64,000 nucleotides of DNA from Neorhizobium huautlense (GTDB taxonomy: Bacteria > Pseudomonadota > Alphaproteobacteria > Rhizobiales > Rhizobiaceae), in the NCBI RefSeq assembly GCF_030811685.1, contig NZ_JAUSRF010000013.1:1-64000 (forward strand). The letters run 5' to 3'. Shown piece by piece: positions 37,590 to 46,791 of this stretch. The translations under genes were made by a program, and so were the position numbers. Under the pieces are notes generated by a model. It was not told where the DNA came from. It did no database searches and saw only the letters and a program-made list of their open reading frames with translations. Each line of letters begins with the position of its first letter. Positions within the stretch are counted from its first letter, which is position 1.

Positions 37590-39077
37590 TCAGTGTGCGG
37601 GTGATGCGCTGAAGGAAGCGTGTTCCTTGTCGTGCAGAGCAAAACGATCAATCATCCCGGCACTTGCCTCGTTGACACCGACGACATCAACATCAACACC
37701 GCGATGACGGAATTTCAAGACGACCTGATCGAGCGCGCCGACGGCGGAAATGTCCCACAGATGTGCGCGTGTGACATCGATGACGATACGCTCCGGCGTC
37801 TCCGTGAAATCGAAACCGCCAACAAAGGCTTGCGCCGAGGCAAAGAAGATTTCGCCTTCGACGCGATAGGTGCGCAGCTTGCCGTCTTCGGAAAACTCTG
37901 AGGAGACGCGGAACATGCGCGCCACCTTGCCGGCAAAAAACACGCCCGACAGGAGCACGCCGACGATGACGCCCTTCGACAGGTCATGCGTGGCGAGCAC
38001 AACGGCAACAGTCGCCAGCATGACGATGGAAGACGTGCCGGGATGGCGCTTCAGGTCGATGATCGATTTCCATGAAAACGTGTTGATCGAGACCATGATC
38101 ATGACCGCCACGAGGGCCGCAACCGGCACGACGCGCAGAATGTCATCGAGCACCAGAAGCAGGATCAGCAGGAAGGCGCCGGCGACAAAAGTGGACAGAC
38201 GTCCACGCCCGCCCGACGAAACGTTGATGACCGACTGGCCGATCATGGCGCAGCCGCCCATGCCACCGAACAGGGCCGAGACGATATTGCCGGCGCCCTG
38301 ACCCAAACATTCCTGACTTTTGCTGCTGGTCGTATCTGTCATCTCATCGACGATCTGAGCCGTCAGCAGCGATTCCAGCAGGCCGACGGCGGCAAGCGCC
38401 AGCGAATACGGGAAGATGATCTGCAATGTCTCGAAGGTGAAAGGCACCATCGGGAAGGCAAAACCCGGCAGGGATGTCGGCATGGCACCGAGATCGGCGA
38501 CCGTCTTCACCTCCACGCCAAAAACGAGGACACCGATGGTGACGACGGCGATGGCGACCAGCGGTGACGGCACCGCCTTGGTAACATACGGAAAGAGATA
38601 GATGATGGCGAGACCGACCGCGATCAGCGCGTAGGTGATATGCGGAACATTGGTCAGTTCCGGCAGCTGCGCCATGAAGATGAGGATGGCCAGCGCATTG
38701 ACGAAACCGGTCATCACCGATTTCGAGACGTAACGCATCAGGCGGCCGAGTTTCAGCAGGCCGGCAAAAATCTGCAGCACGCCCATCAGGATGGTGGCGG
38801 CAAACAGATACTGGATACCGTGATCGCGTACCAAAGGCGCCATCAGCACGGCGGTAGCGGCGGTGGCGGCGGAAATCATGGCCGGACGGCCACCGCAAAT
38901 GGCGGTGACGCAGGCGATCAGCACCGAGGCGAATAGGCCGACGGCCGGATCGACGCCGGCAATGACGGAAAAGCCGACAGCTTCGGGGATGAGCGCAAGT
39001 GCAACGACGATGCCAGAGAGGATATCGCCGCGGATATTGGAAAACCACTCACGGCGGTAGGCAGACAATGAAATCAT
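37590..39077 (-). CDS. SulP-family anion (sulfate) permease with STAS domain
   Basis: A 495-aa SulP/SLC26 transporter. The membrane domain (about 15-380) opens with [28 protein letters not shown], the family signature, and includes [29 protein letters not shown]-terminal STAS domain (about 410-480) includes [33 protein letters not shown]. SulP proteins carry sulfate, bicarbonate or other anions; the substrate is not certain here. The gene is preceded by a structured leader on the same strand, and no strong ribosome site is visible at the chosen ATG. Confidence 0.94.
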   Translation of the reverse strand: MISLSAYRREWFSNIRGDILSGIVVALALIPEAVGFSVIAGVDPAVGLFASVLIACVTAICGGRPAMISAATAATAVLMAPLVRDHGIQYLFAATILMGVLQIFAGLLKLGRLMRYVSKSVMTGFVNALAILIFMAQLPELTNVPHITYALIAVGLAIIYLFPYVTKAVPSPLVAIAVVTIGVLVFGVEVKTVADLGAMPTSLPGFAFPMVPFTFETLQIIFPYSLALAAVGLLESLLTAQIVDEMTDTTSSKSQECLGQGAGNIVSALFGGMGGCAMIGQSVINVSSGGRGRLSTFVAGAFLLILLLVLDDILRVVPVAALVAVMIMVSINTFSWKSIIDLKRHPGTSSIVMLATVAVVLATHDLSKGVIVGVLLSGVFFAGKVARMFRVSSEFSEDGKLRTYRVEGEIFFASAQAFVGGFDFTETPERIVIDVTRAHLWDISAVGALDQVVLKFRHRGVDVDVVGVNEASAGMIDRFALHDKEHASFSASPAH

Positions 39078-39134
39078 GGGTTTGGATTTTTCGCAAAAGG
39101 GAGCGCATCCGCCGGGAGGAAATCCTGGTGTGAC

Positions 39135-39240
39135 TTATGTCGAGATAAAGGCTGATGCTTTGCGTTGTCCGACGGATCGGCGGCCGGAAGAGCCACCCGG
39201 GAGTTTCACCCGAGTCCTTGTGGTGAGCGACCTATAGCCT
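39135..39240 (-). ncRNA. Structured 5' leader of the SulP gene; candidate sul1-like RNA/riboswitch
   Basis: On the minus strand the leader can form hairpin A (ACTCGGG with CCCGGGT; plus coordinates 39195-39215) or hairpin B (GGTGGC with GCCGCC; 39179-39197). They share bases at 39195-39197, so they exclude each other. A small CCGA/TCGG hairpin (39169-39180) overlaps the distal arm of B by two bases. Mutually exclusive stems in the leader of an anion transporter suggest a regulatory RNA. A 'sul1' RNA motif upstream of alphaproteobacterial sulfate transporters is known from the literature, but I cannot confirm a match. Confidence 0.4.
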
Positions 39241-39326
39241 CGAACCAAGCAAATGCCAAGTGCGGGATGTGGCTCTTGAGGCGGAAGGCTTTGCGGATAA
39301 GCTGTGGGGGACTTGGGGATGGGGCG

Positions 39327-39560
39327 ATGGATGATCGAAGCAAGCTTGTGAACAATGAGCGGCTGAAGCTGCTGGCAACGTTTGTAAACGGCATGGGATT
39401 GGCGACGTTCGCCATCGGCGGCCTTGGACCACTGATATCCAGCATATACGGGCCACATGGACTTACGCGCCCAGTCGCTATCCTGAGTGCAGTTTGTTTT
39501 CTGGCTGCCTTCGTACTACATTATGCGGCAAGTCTGTTTCTGAGGAGGCTCGTACCATGA
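39327..39560 (+). CDS. 77-aa two-TM membrane protein, first gene of a small-protein operon
   Basis: The product starts MDDRSKLVNNERLKLLATF and has two hydrophobic helices: LATFVNGMGLATFAIGGLGPLI (about 15-36) and AILSAVCFLAAFVLHYAASLFL (about 48-70). Its stop codon overlaps the start of the next gene (ATGA). It is divergent from the sulP gene and its leader. I do not recognise a family; the two-gene coupling supports it as real. Confidence 0.65.
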   Translation: MDDRSKLVNNERLKLLATFVNGMGLATFAIGGLGPLISSIYGPHGLTRPVAILSAVCFLAAFVLHYAASLFLRRLVP

Positions 39561-39670
39561 CCATATGGCAAATAGCCGCGATGCTGATGATGCCTGCTTC
39601 TGCCCTGATCTTTGCCGGGGTTGCCCTTTATATCGTCAATCGCAAATTCGGGCCTGGTTACAAGGACTGA
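39557..39670 (+). CDS. 37-aa single-TM protein, second gene of the small-protein operon
   Basis: The ORF overlaps the preceding stop by ATGA and has a strong ribosome site (GAGGAGG at 39542-39548). The product is almost entirely one TM helix (MTIWQIAAMLMMPASALIFAG... ) followed by a basic end reading NRKFGPGYKD. The RKFG ending recurs in the next small protein. No family is recognised. Confidence 0.6.
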   Translation: MTIWQIAAMLMMPASALIFAGVALYIVNRKFGPGYKD

Positions 39671-39691
39671 TCACCGCTTACACAAGGCCGC

Positions 39692-39790
39692 ATGACCGAT
39701 CTCGATTTCTTCCTGCTTCCGCTACCAACGGTTGGCAAGGTGATTTTTTGCCTCGCTATACTCTATTGGTGGCACCGCAAATTCGGCTGA
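39692..39790 (+). CDS. 32-aa single-TM protein, third gene of the small-protein operon
   Basis: An ORF starting 21 bp after the previous stop encodes MTDLDFFLLPLPTVGKVIFC, a TM helix continuing LAILYWW, and the end HRKFG. AAGG lies 5-8 nt before the ATG. The ending HRKFG resembles NRKFG of the previous protein, which suggests a shared origin or partner. It is the weakest of the three because of its length. Confidence 0.45.
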   Translation: MTDLDFFLLPLPTVGKVIFCLAILYWWHRKFG

Positions 39791-39868
39791 TCGATCGCCG
39801 GACGTAGAAAAGGCCGGAAGCGCTGAGACGATCCCGACCTTCTTCTTCAATTATAACCTGCCGTCAGG

Positions 39869-40207
39869 TCATTCCAGAACCTGGATGACCGTGTGGGTCT
39901 GTGGATCGACGATCACTCGGCGTTCGTTGACGATCGTATAGCCGTAATCGTTATACCCTTCGACCGGACGAACCTCGACACTTTCCGGCAGGACACGGCC
40001 GACAAGGACGTCGCCTTCATAGGGGATGGATTCCATCGGCTCCTGCTCCATCACATAGGTGCGGACTTCGCCGGGCAGGACATGGGTGGTCGAGTGGGTG
40101 ACGACCGGGTCGGCCGGTTGCTGTTCGATGATGACGGTGCTTTGTGCATAGGCCGAAGCCGAAAGAGCGAGAAAAGCTGCCGTGGCAGCGAGAGTAAACT
40201 TACGCAT
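39869..40207 (-). CDS. Secreted DUF1236-type protein
   Basis: A 112-aa protein with a signal peptide (RKFTLAATAAFLALSASAYAQ). The mature part contains LPGEVRTYVMEQEPMESIPYEGDVLVGRVLPESVEVRPVEGYNDYGYTIVNERRVIVDPQTHTVIQVLE in pieces, the short all-beta DUF1236 pattern common in rhizobia. The start MRKFTL was chosen over an upstream GTG because it begins the signal peptide. Expected location is the periplasm; the function is unknown. Confidence 0.8.
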   Translation of the reverse strand: MRKFTLAATAAFLALSASAYAQSTVIIEQQPADPVVTHSTTHVLPGEVRTYVMEQEPMESIPYEGDVLVGRVLPESVEVRPVEGYNDYGYTIVNERRVIVDPQTHTVIQVLE

Positions 40208-40318
40208 ATTGCTTCTCCCTTGAGCGAATTGCTGGGGTAGAAACACCGATCTTTGAAGATGGTTCCGCTTTTATCGCTGCCCCATTTGGACAGATATCAA
40301 GGCAAAACCGCCACAATA

Positions 40319-40347
40319 CAAAAGAGCCGCCAGGTTTACTTGGCGGC
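40319..40347 (-). terminator. Terminator of the HBM chemoreceptor gene
   Basis: GCCGCCA (40326-40332) and TGGCGGC (40341-40347) form a 7-bp stem with an 8-nt loop. The minus strand continues TCTTTTGTATT. It lies about 30 bp after the stop. Confidence 0.65.
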
Positions 40348-40375
40348 GGCTCCGTTGTTTTTACAAGGCTTACGC

Positions 40376-42478
40376 TCAGGCCACGCGGCTGCCACGAAAC
40401 CCTTGCGCCTTGCCTTCCGTCAGCCTGAACATGCCGACCAGATCACGCAGTCGCTGGGCCTCGCTCATGAGAAGCGCGCTTGCGGCATTGTTCTCTTCCA
40501 CCATGGCGGCGTTGTGCTGGGTATTCTGGTCAAGCAGGTTGACGGCGGTGTTGATCTCACCCAGGCCGACCGACTGTTCACGGGCGGACAGCGCGATCGC
40601 CTCAACCTCGATATTGATCGCCTCGACGCGGCTGCCGATACCGGTAAGGGCTTCGCCCGTTTCACGCACTGAGCGTACACCATCCTTCACCTCGACACCC
40701 GACACGCGGATCAGCTCCTTGATCTCGCGTGCCGCATCAGCGGAACGGCCGGCGAGCGAGCGAACTTCCTGCGCCACGACGGCGAAACCGCGGCCGGCCT
40801 CCCCTGCCCGTGCCGCCTCGACACCGGCGTTGAGGGCGAGAAGATTGGTCTGGAATGCAATCTCATCGATGACACCGATAATGCCGGCGATACGCGAGGA
40901 CGAGGCTTCGATGCGCCCCATGGCCTCCAGTGCTTCGGTCACGAGCACGCGTGTCTGACCGGCCGACACATTGGCTTCGCCAGCGATGCGGTTGGCATCC
41001 TGCGAACGTTTCGAGGAATTGCGGACATTGGCGGTGATCTGTTCCAGCGCCGAGGCGGTTTCTTCCAGCGAGGCGGCCTGCTGTTCCGTGCGGCTGGACA
41101 GGTCATTGGCGCTGCCGGCGATTTCGCGACTGCCACCGTCGATCGCGTGGGCGGAATGGGCGATCGATGCCATGACTTCGCCGAGACGGGCAACCGTCTG
41201 GTTAAGGTCACCGCGCAGGTTTTCGAAATCCGGCGCGAATGGTTCTGTCAGTTCGAAGGCGAGATCGCCGCCAGCGAGACGACGCAGGCCTTCGGCAAGT
41301 CCTTCGGTCGCCTGCATCAGGCGGGCACGCGCTTCGGCTTCGGCCTGGCGCTGCAGACGAACACGTTCGCCCTCGGCATTGGCGCGCGCCTCTGCCGCCT
41401 CTTCTTCCAGTCGACGATTGGCAATGGCGGCTTCTCTAAAAGTGTCGAGCGCGCCGGCCATGGCGCCGAATTCGTTGCGACACTTCAGCGAAGGAATGGT
41501 GAGGTCCGTCTGGCCGCCTGCAAGCTTGCGCATGGCGGCGGTCATGGCAACGACGGGCCTTGTGATGGAGCGGCCGATCAGCCAGACGCCGAGACCGAGT
41601 GCGATGATGGCGGCAAGGACAAGACCGGCAGCAATCATCAGGTTGCGTTCGGCGACGCGGGTGTTTTCGGCAAGCGTTGCTTCGCGCTTGGTTTCATAAG
41701 CGGCGCTGACGACCTGAACCTGCGGTTCCAGAGCCTGATAGGCGGCTGTGACGGCTTTTTGGCTCTGCGCTTCCTTCAGGCTGGCCTCGGCATAAAAACG
41801 GAACGCCGAACGGTAAACTTCCAGCGCGTCCATGACGCGGCTGCGCTGCGCGCCGGGACGAAAGGCTTCCTTCACGAGCGTGGTGAAGGTTTCAGTCTCC
41901 GCATCGTGCTTCTTCAGATAGGAGGCATCGCCGCGCAGCATGAAATCCTTTTCGTGTCGGCGCAGCATCAGCATGCTGGCGCGGATGCCGGCTTCTTCGA
42001 CGGTTTCGAGACGGTTCTCGATCGAGTGCACGGCCGAGCGCATGGCGCCCTGCAGGCCGCTGTTCTGGTCGAGACCGAGTTCCTGATCGTTCTTGACCAG
42101 TTCGGCGAAGGCGGCTTCATAGGCGATGAGGCCGTTATCGAGCTGATCGAGTTGACCTGCCAGTTCAGGGCTGGCCGTTGCACGCAGGCCATCAAGAGTG
42201 GTGCGAACCTCTGCAGTTGCTGCCGAGAACTTCTCGACGGCACCCATATCCTTGTGCAGCAGGAAATATTGCTCCCACAAAAGGCTGTCGCGAACGCTGG
42301 CCGACATGCCCGCCACTTCGGTCTGACGCTGCGAAAGCGCGTCAGCAGCCGTCCGATAGCCCGCCTCGATCTGACGTTGACCGAGGAAAATTGCGGCGAT
42401 GGCGATGATGCCGGCAAAGGCCAAAACGGCCAGAAGCAGAACACGCTGTGAAATCCGAAGATTTGAAAAGAACGACAA
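40376..42478 (-). CDS. Methyl-accepting chemotaxis protein with an HBM-type sensor, PHO box upstream
   Basis: A receptor of about 700 aa. Order: TM1 (about 11-31), a long helical periplasmic sensor (about 32-277) with MLMLRRHEKDFMLRGDASYL, which I recognise as the helical bimodular (HBM) family, TM2 (about 283-305), HAMP (RSITRPVVAMTAAMRKLAGG), a second HAMP-like part, and a signalling domain with [34 protein letters not shown] in pieces. It lacks a C-terminal WEEF tether. I choose TTG 42478 because CGGAG lies 9 nt upstream; TTG 42484 is also in frame. A perfect PHO box lies 87 bp upstream. HBM receptors include CtpL, used by Pseudomonas for phosphate taxis. Confidence 0.92.
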   Translation of the reverse strand: MSFFSNLRISQRVLLLAVLAFAGIIAIAAIFLGQRQIEAGYRTAADALSQRQTEVAGMSASVRDSLLWEQYFLLHKDMGAVEKFSAATAEVRTTLDGLRATASPELAGQLDQLDNGLIAYEAAFAELVKNDQELGLDQNSGLQGAMRSAVHSIENRLETVEEAGIRASMLMLRRHEKDFMLRGDASYLKKHDAETETFTTLVKEAFRPGAQRSRVMDALEVYRSAFRFYAEASLKEAQSQKAVTAAYQALEPQVQVVSAAYETKREATLAENTRVAERNLMIAAGLVLAAIIALGLGVWLIGRSITRPVVAMTAAMRKLAGGQTDLTIPSLKCRNEFGAMAGALDTFREAAIANRRLEEEAAEARANAEGERVRLQRQAEAEARARLMQATEGLAEGLRRLAGGDLAFELTEPFAPDFENLRGDLNQTVARLGEVMASIAHSAHAIDGGSREIAGSANDLSSRTEQQAASLEETASALEQITANVRNSSKRSQDANRIAGEANVSAGQTRVLVTEALEAMGRIEASSSRIAGIIGVIDEIAFQTNLLALNAGVEAARAGEAGRGFAVVAQEVRSLAGRSADAAREIKELIRVSGVEVKDGVRSVRETGEALTGIGSRVEAINIEVEAIALSAREQSVGLGEINTAVNLLDQNTQHNAAMVEENNAASALLMSEAQRLRDLVGMFRLTEGKAQGFRGSRVA

Positions 42479-42564
42479 GAGCAAAATCTCCGAGGCAACT
42501 GAACTTTGCCGGTGTTCTGACCCTTGAGGTTTTAACGAACCTTCAAATCTGAGGTGAAATTACA

Positions 42565-42582
42565 ATGACAGTTTCATGACAG
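42565..42582 (-). promoter_or_regulatory. PHO box upstream of the HBM chemoreceptor
   Basis: On the minus strand the 18-mer CTGTCATGAAACTGTCAT consists of two exact CTGTCAT repeats separated by 4 nt, the canonical PhoB binding site. It lies 87 bp upstream of the receptor start on the same strand, with the 3' end of aspS further upstream. This is a direct sequence match; PhoB control of the receptor is inferred. Confidence 0.8.
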
Positions 42583-42611
42583 TGGATAACGGGGATTGCC
42601 GATACACGAAC

Positions 42612-42629
42612 GGCGACCCGAAGGCCGCC
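42612..42629 (-). terminator. UUCG-loop hairpin after aspS
   Basis: On the minus strand GGCGGCC and GGTCGCC (one G-U pair) form a 7-bp stem capped by TTCG, a very stable tetraloop. No T run follows. It may mark the aspS transcript end. Confidence 0.45.
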
Positions 42630-42666
42630 GTCGCAATACTTGACGAAAAATCACCTTTACTGGCGA

Positions 42667-44457
42667 TCAGTCCTTCTTGACCGGCGGGATCGGGCGGATC
42701 GCCAGTTCGCGCAGCTGCGCCGGCTGTGCTTCCGAAGGCGCACCCATCAGAAGGTCCTGCGCCTGCTGGTTCATCGGGAACAGCGTGATTTCGCGCAGGT
42801 TCTTCGCTCCGGTCAGCAACATGACGACGCGGTCGACGCCGGCTGCCATGCCACCGTGCGGAGGCGCACCGTACTGGAAGGCGCGGTAGAGGCCACCGAA
42901 GCGATCTTCCACGTCCTGCTGGCTGAGACCGACCATTTCGAAGGCTTTCACCATGACTTCCGGCAGCTGGTTACGGATCGAGCCCGAGGCGATTTCAAAG
43001 CCGTTGCAGACCATGTCGTACTGGTAGGCCTTGATCGTCAGCGGATCCTGGTTTTCCAGCGCGTCGAGGCCACCCTGTGGCATCGAGAACGGGTTGTGGG
43101 CGAAATCGATCTTCTTGTCTTCTTCGTTATATTCGAAGAACGGGAAGTCGACGATCCAGCAAAGAGCGAACTGGTCCTTGTTGGCCAGACCCAGTTCGTC
43201 GGCAGCGCGGTTACGGGCTTCGCCTGCAAACTTGTAGAATTTTTCCGGTTCGCCGGCGACGAAGAAGCAGGCATCGCCCGCTTCGAGGCCAAGCTGTGCC
43301 GCAATCGCTGCGGTGCGCTCTTCGCCGATGTTCTTGGCAAGCGGACCGGAGCCGGCAACCTTGCCCTCTTCTTCCTTCCAGAAGATGTAGCCGAGGCCCG
43401 GCTGACCCTGCTGCTGTGCCCATACGTTCATGCGGTCGCAGAATGCGCGGCTACCGCCGGTCTTGGCCGGGATCGCCCAGACTTCGACCTTCGGGTTGGA
43501 CGCGATCATGCCGGCAAACACCTTGAAGCCGGAACCGTCAAAATGCTCGGTAACGGCCTGCATTTCGATCGGGTTGCGCAGATCCGGCTTGTCGGAACCA
43601 TACTTGCGGATCGCCACGTCATACGGGATGCGCGGGAATTCCTTGGTGACCGGCTTGCCTTCGGCAAACTCTTCGAAGATGCCACGCATGACCGGCTCCA
43701 TCGTTTCCCAGACTTCTTCCTGGGTCACGAAGCTCATTTCTAGGTCGAGCTGGTAGAATTCGCCCGGCAGGCGATCGGCGCGCGGGTCTTCATCGCGGAA
43801 GCAGGGTGCGATCTGGAAGTAGCGGTCGAAACCGGCCACCATCATCAGCTGCTTGTACTGCTGCGGCGCCTGCGGCAGGGCAAAGAACTTGCCGGGATGA
43901 ATACGCGACGGCACGAGGAAGTCGCGCGCGCCTTCCGGCGAAGACGCGGTCAGGATCGGCGTCGAATATTCGGTGAAGCCACCGGCCGTCATTTCGCGGC
44001 GCATGGCGGCGATGATCTGGGTGCGCTTGACGATGTTCTTGTGCAGCGTTTCGCGGCGCAGGTCGAGGAAACGGTACTTCAGGCGCACGTCTTCCGGATA
44101 TTCCGGCTCGCCGAAGACCGGCAGCGGCAATTCCTTGGCAGCCGAAAGAACTTCGATTTCCTTGGCGTAGAGTTCGATTTCGCCGGTCGCCATGGTCTTG
44201 TTGACGGTCTCTTCCGAACGCGCCTTGACCACACCATCGATGCGGATGACCCATTCGCCACGCACGATTTCGGCCGACTTGAAGGCTGGGCTATCCGGGT
44301 CGCAGACGACCTGGGTCATGCCGTAATGGTCGCGCAGGTCGACGAACAGCACGCCGCCATGGTCGCGGACACGATGAACCCAGCCGGAAATGCGGACATT
44401 GGAGCCGACATCCGACTTGCGGAGGGCTGCGCAGGTATGGCTACGGTAACGATGCAT
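42667..44457 (-). CDS. aspS: Aspartate--tRNA(Asp/Asn) ligase
   Basis: A 596-aa class II synthetase. Seen: an OB-fold anticodon-binding domain near the N-terminus ([26 protein letters not shown]), motif 2 ([26 protein letters not shown]), a GAD insert region, and motif 3 ([16 protein letters not shown]). The start is MHRYRSHTC. The bacterial-type enzyme with GAD domain is often nondiscriminating where Asn-tRNA is made by amidotransferase; whether that holds here is not shown. Confidence 0.97.
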   Translation of the reverse strand: MHRYRSHTCAALRKSDVGSNVRISGWVHRVRDHGGVLFVDLRDHYGMTQVVCDPDSPAFKSAEIVRGEWVIRIDGVVKARSEETVNKTMATGEIELYAKEIEVLSAAKELPLPVFGEPEYPEDVRLKYRFLDLRRETLHKNIVKRTQIIAAMRREMTAGGFTEYSTPILTASSPEGARDFLVPSRIHPGKFFALPQAPQQYKQLMMVAGFDRYFQIAPCFRDEDPRADRLPGEFYQLDLEMSFVTQEEVWETMEPVMRGIFEEFAEGKPVTKEFPRIPYDVAIRKYGSDKPDLRNPIEMQAVTEHFDGSGFKVFAGMIASNPKVEVWAIPAKTGGSRAFCDRMNVWAQQQGQPGLGYIFWKEEEGKVAGSGPLAKNIGEERTAAIAAQLGLEAGDACFFVAGEPEKFYKFAGEARNRAADELGLANKDQFALCWIVDFPFFEYNEEDKKIDFAHNPFSMPQGGLDALENQDPLTIKAYQYDMVCNGFEIASGSIRNQLPEVMVKAFEMVGLSQQDVEDRFGGLYRAFQYGAPPHGGMAAGVDRVVMLLTGAKNLREITLFPMNQQAQDLLMGAPSEAQPAQLRELAIRPIPPVKKD

Positions 44458-44670
44458 GTCTTTTATCCTGGACTGATGCTTTGAACGGCCTTTTTGGGCG
44501 CGCGAAGCGGCCCGGCCGAAAATCATGAAAATCGGCGCGAAAAGCGCATGGGCGGGCCGATTTGTCAAGGGTTGCGGGGCATCCGTCGACGGTGGCTTTC
44601 AGGCGAAGCGCACTATTCGCTACCCGGACATCATCAGCACCATGACAAGGATGCAAACAGACAGCCCCTC

Positions 44671-45060
44671 TCAAGCGTCCGGGTTGTTATATGCAACAAC
44701 CTTAAGGTCATGGGCGCTTCTGCTGAATGGAAAACGCCCGATGGGTTGAAGAGCAGCCAAGACCTTTTCTGCGTGTTCTTCCGCGATCTCAATCCATTCG
44801 ATGTTTCTATAAGGCCCGTAAGGAGACGGCAAAACATCACCCAATCCGGTTTCAAGATAGCTGTCTGCAAATGGATGCAGGCCCGCGTTATAGATGCATT
44901 CGTTACGGACGAATTTCCAGCGCAATTTACCGAGTTCGAGCGGGACAAGCGTATCAAACAGCTTTTTCCATTTCGCGTTGCTCATATTCGAGGCCGTCAT
45001 GCGCGAAATAGCCGCGTCATCGCGTTGCTGTGCTTTTGACATCTCTATATTTCTCGCCAT
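44671..45060 (-). CDS. Small conserved protein (DUF6678-like), unknown function
   Basis: A 129-aa soluble protein with SNAKWKKLFDTLVPLELGKLRWKFVRNE and PSPYGPYRNIEWIEIAEEHAEKVLAAL. I recall a DUF6678 family with an N-terminal NxKWxxLFxxL motif, but this is not verified. Later in-frame ATGs (MTASNMSN) are equally possible starts. There are no obvious partners; it sits between aspS and the SecD-like gene on the minus strand. Confidence 0.6.
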   Translation of the reverse strand: MARNIEMSKAQQRDDAAISRMTASNMSNAKWKKLFDTLVPLELGKLRWKFVRNECIYNAGLHPFADSYLETGLGDVLPSPYGPYRNIEWIEIAEEHAEKVLAALQPIGRFPFSRSAHDLKVVAYNNPDA

Positions 45061-45084
45061 GTCTAATGCAGACCGATCTGTTTT

Positions 45085-45444
45085 CTACGGCGCGATGATG
45101 GTCGCATCCAGCTGTCCGGCCCGTTGAATGTCCTCGGCCAGCCTTTCTGCATCGGGGCGTGTCATAGCCCCCGAGAGAAGGAAATAACGATTGGTGGTCG
45201 GCTCACGTATGACCGGTGCCATCAGTTCGCGCTCTCCGAGCTTGAGTGAAAGGCGCCGACCCACATTCTCGGTCGTCAGCCGCTGAACAGCCTCACCGCC
45301 TGCGGGCGTCAGACGCACAACCACCCCTGGACCGTTACTATCGGCAGAACGGTTCGGATATGCATCAAGAATCTCAAGCGGCTCTGCGGACGCCACGGTG
45401 ATGGAGCCCAGTAGCAGCCATATCGAGTAAGTCGTTTTTCTCAT
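45085..45444 (-). CDS. Stand-alone SecD P1-head-like periplasmic protein
   Basis: A 119-aa protein with an N-terminal signal sequence (RKTTYSIWLLLGSITVASAEP). The mature domain, VVVRLTPAGGEAVQRLTTENVGRRLSLKLGERELMAPVIREPT in pieces and YFLLSGAMTRPDAERLAEDI, resembles the P1 head subdomain of the protein-export factor SecD. SecD itself has more than 600 residues with six TM helices. Here only the head remains, so it is either a dedicated periplasmic protein or a duplicated fragment. It is probably periplasmic. Confidence 0.7.
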   Translation of the reverse strand: MRKTTYSIWLLLGSITVASAEPLEILDAYPNRSADSNGPGVVVRLTPAGGEAVQRLTTENVGRRLSLKLGERELMAPVIREPTTNRYFLLSGAMTRPDAERLAEDIQRAGQLDATIIAP

Positions 45445-45645
45445 TTCTCGCTTCCCGCTTCAATGACAACCAAAATTGGAGTGAGCATGCGGATCGGCAA
45501 GCAACGGACGCCAAGTTTCGCGCTTTATGGTGACTTCTTGCCGCCACAAGGCGGTTTCGGGCCACATCCGCACCGCTTGCGGTTGACATAAGCGATTGAA
45601 AGGGAAAGGAAGGTTGATCCTTTATTTCCCCGCCTGACGAAGACC

Positions 45646-46791
45646 ATGATCGAAACCACTGCTGCCCTAGAAGAAGCCTGCCTCAAGCTGGCAAAGTCGG
45701 AATTCATCACCATCGACACGGAGTTCCTGCGGGAAACGACGTTCTGGCCGGAACTGTGCCTGATCCAGATGGCAAGCCCGGACCTGGAAGTGATCGTCGA
45801 TCCGCTCGCCAAGGGCATCGACCTGAAACCTTTCTTCGCATTGATGGCCGATACGTCGGTAGTGAAAGTGTTTCATGCGGCGCGTCAGGATATCGAGATC
45901 ATCCATCATCTCGGCAATCTCATTCCGCAGCCGATCTTCGACACGCAGGTTGCAGCCATGGTCTGCGGTTTCGGCGACAGCATTTCCTATGACCAGCTGG
46001 TCAACCGCATCAAGGGCGTGCAGATCGACAAGTCGTCGCGCTTCACCGACTGGAGCCGCCGCCCGCTGACCGACAAGCAGCTGGATTATGCCGCCGCCGA
46101 CGTCACGCATCTGCGCGACGTCTATCTGTCGCTGAAGGAACAGCTGGAGCGTGAAGGCCGCGCCCTGTGGGTGAGCGAGGAAATGGCGGTTCTGGAAAGC
46201 GCTTCCACCTACGACATGCATCCGGACAATGCCTGGCTGCGGCTGAAATCGCGCCTGCGCAAGCCGACCGAGCTGGCCATCCTGAAATTCGTTGCCGCAT
46301 GGCGCGAACGCGAGGCGCGCAGCCGCAACGTGCCGCGCTCGCGCGTGCTCAAGGATGACGGTCTTTTCGAGATCGCCCAGCAGCAGCCGAAAGACACCGA
46401 AGCGCTTGGACGCCTTCGCACCATTCCAAAGGGCTGGGAACGATCCGCTTCGGGTGCCGCCATCATCGAGGCGGTAAACGCCGCGCTGGCCCTTCCCAAG
46501 GCTGACATGCCACACGCACCAAAACACGTACACGTACCTGAAGGCACGGCTGCCGCCGTCGAACTCCTGAAAGTTTTGCTGAAGCTGGTTTCCGATCGTC
46601 AGGGCGTGGCGGCAAAGATCATCGCCAATAGCGACGATCTGGAAAAGATCGCAGCGGAAGGCGAAAATGCACAGGTCGGTGCCTTGTCCGGCTGGCGTCG
46701 CGACCTGTTCGGCGACATGGCGCTGCGGCTGATCAATGGCGGCGTGGCCCTGCGCTTCGTCGACAAGAAGGTCGAGGCGGTCGAGCTTTAA
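45646..46791 (+). CDS. rnd: Ribonuclease D
   Basis: A 381-aa 3'-5' exoribonuclease for tRNA and other small RNA maturation. Seen: DEDD motifs ExoI (FITIDTEFLRETTFW), ExoII (VKVFHAARQDIEIIHHL) and ExoIII (LDYAAADVTHLRDVY), then an HRDC domain (about 210-290, ELAILKFVAAWREREARSRNVPRSRVLKDD in pieces). The stop codon shares TTAA with the stop of vapC on the other strand. Confidence 0.95.
   Translation: MIETTAALEEACLKLAKSEFITIDTEFLRETTFWPELCLIQMASPDLEVIVDPLAKGIDLKPFFALMADTSVVKVFHAARQDIEIIHHLGNLIPQPIFDTQVAAMVCGFGDSISYDQLVNRIKGVQIDKSSRFTDWSRRPLTDKQLDYAAADVTHLRDVYLSLKEQLEREGRALWVSEEMAVLESASTYDMHPDNAWLRLKSRLRKPTELAILKFVAAWREREARSRNVPRSRVLKDDGLFEIAQQQPKDTEALGRLRTIPKGWERSASGAAIIEAVNAALALPKADMPHAPKHVHVPEGTAAAVELLKVLLKLVSDRQGVAAKIIANSDDLEKIAAEGENAQVGALSGWRRDLFGDMALRLINGGVALRFVDKKVEAVEL

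Noticed and set aside
41147..42451. 434-codon open frame antisense to the HBM chemoreceptor
   Set aside because: Same reason: the minus-strand frame encodes all expected receptor domains.
45525..45600. Minus-strand peptide ending RKRCGCGPKPPCGGKK
   Set aside because: The Cys/Gly-rich end is striking, but there is no normal start codon in frame near it and it overlaps the rnd 5' leader.
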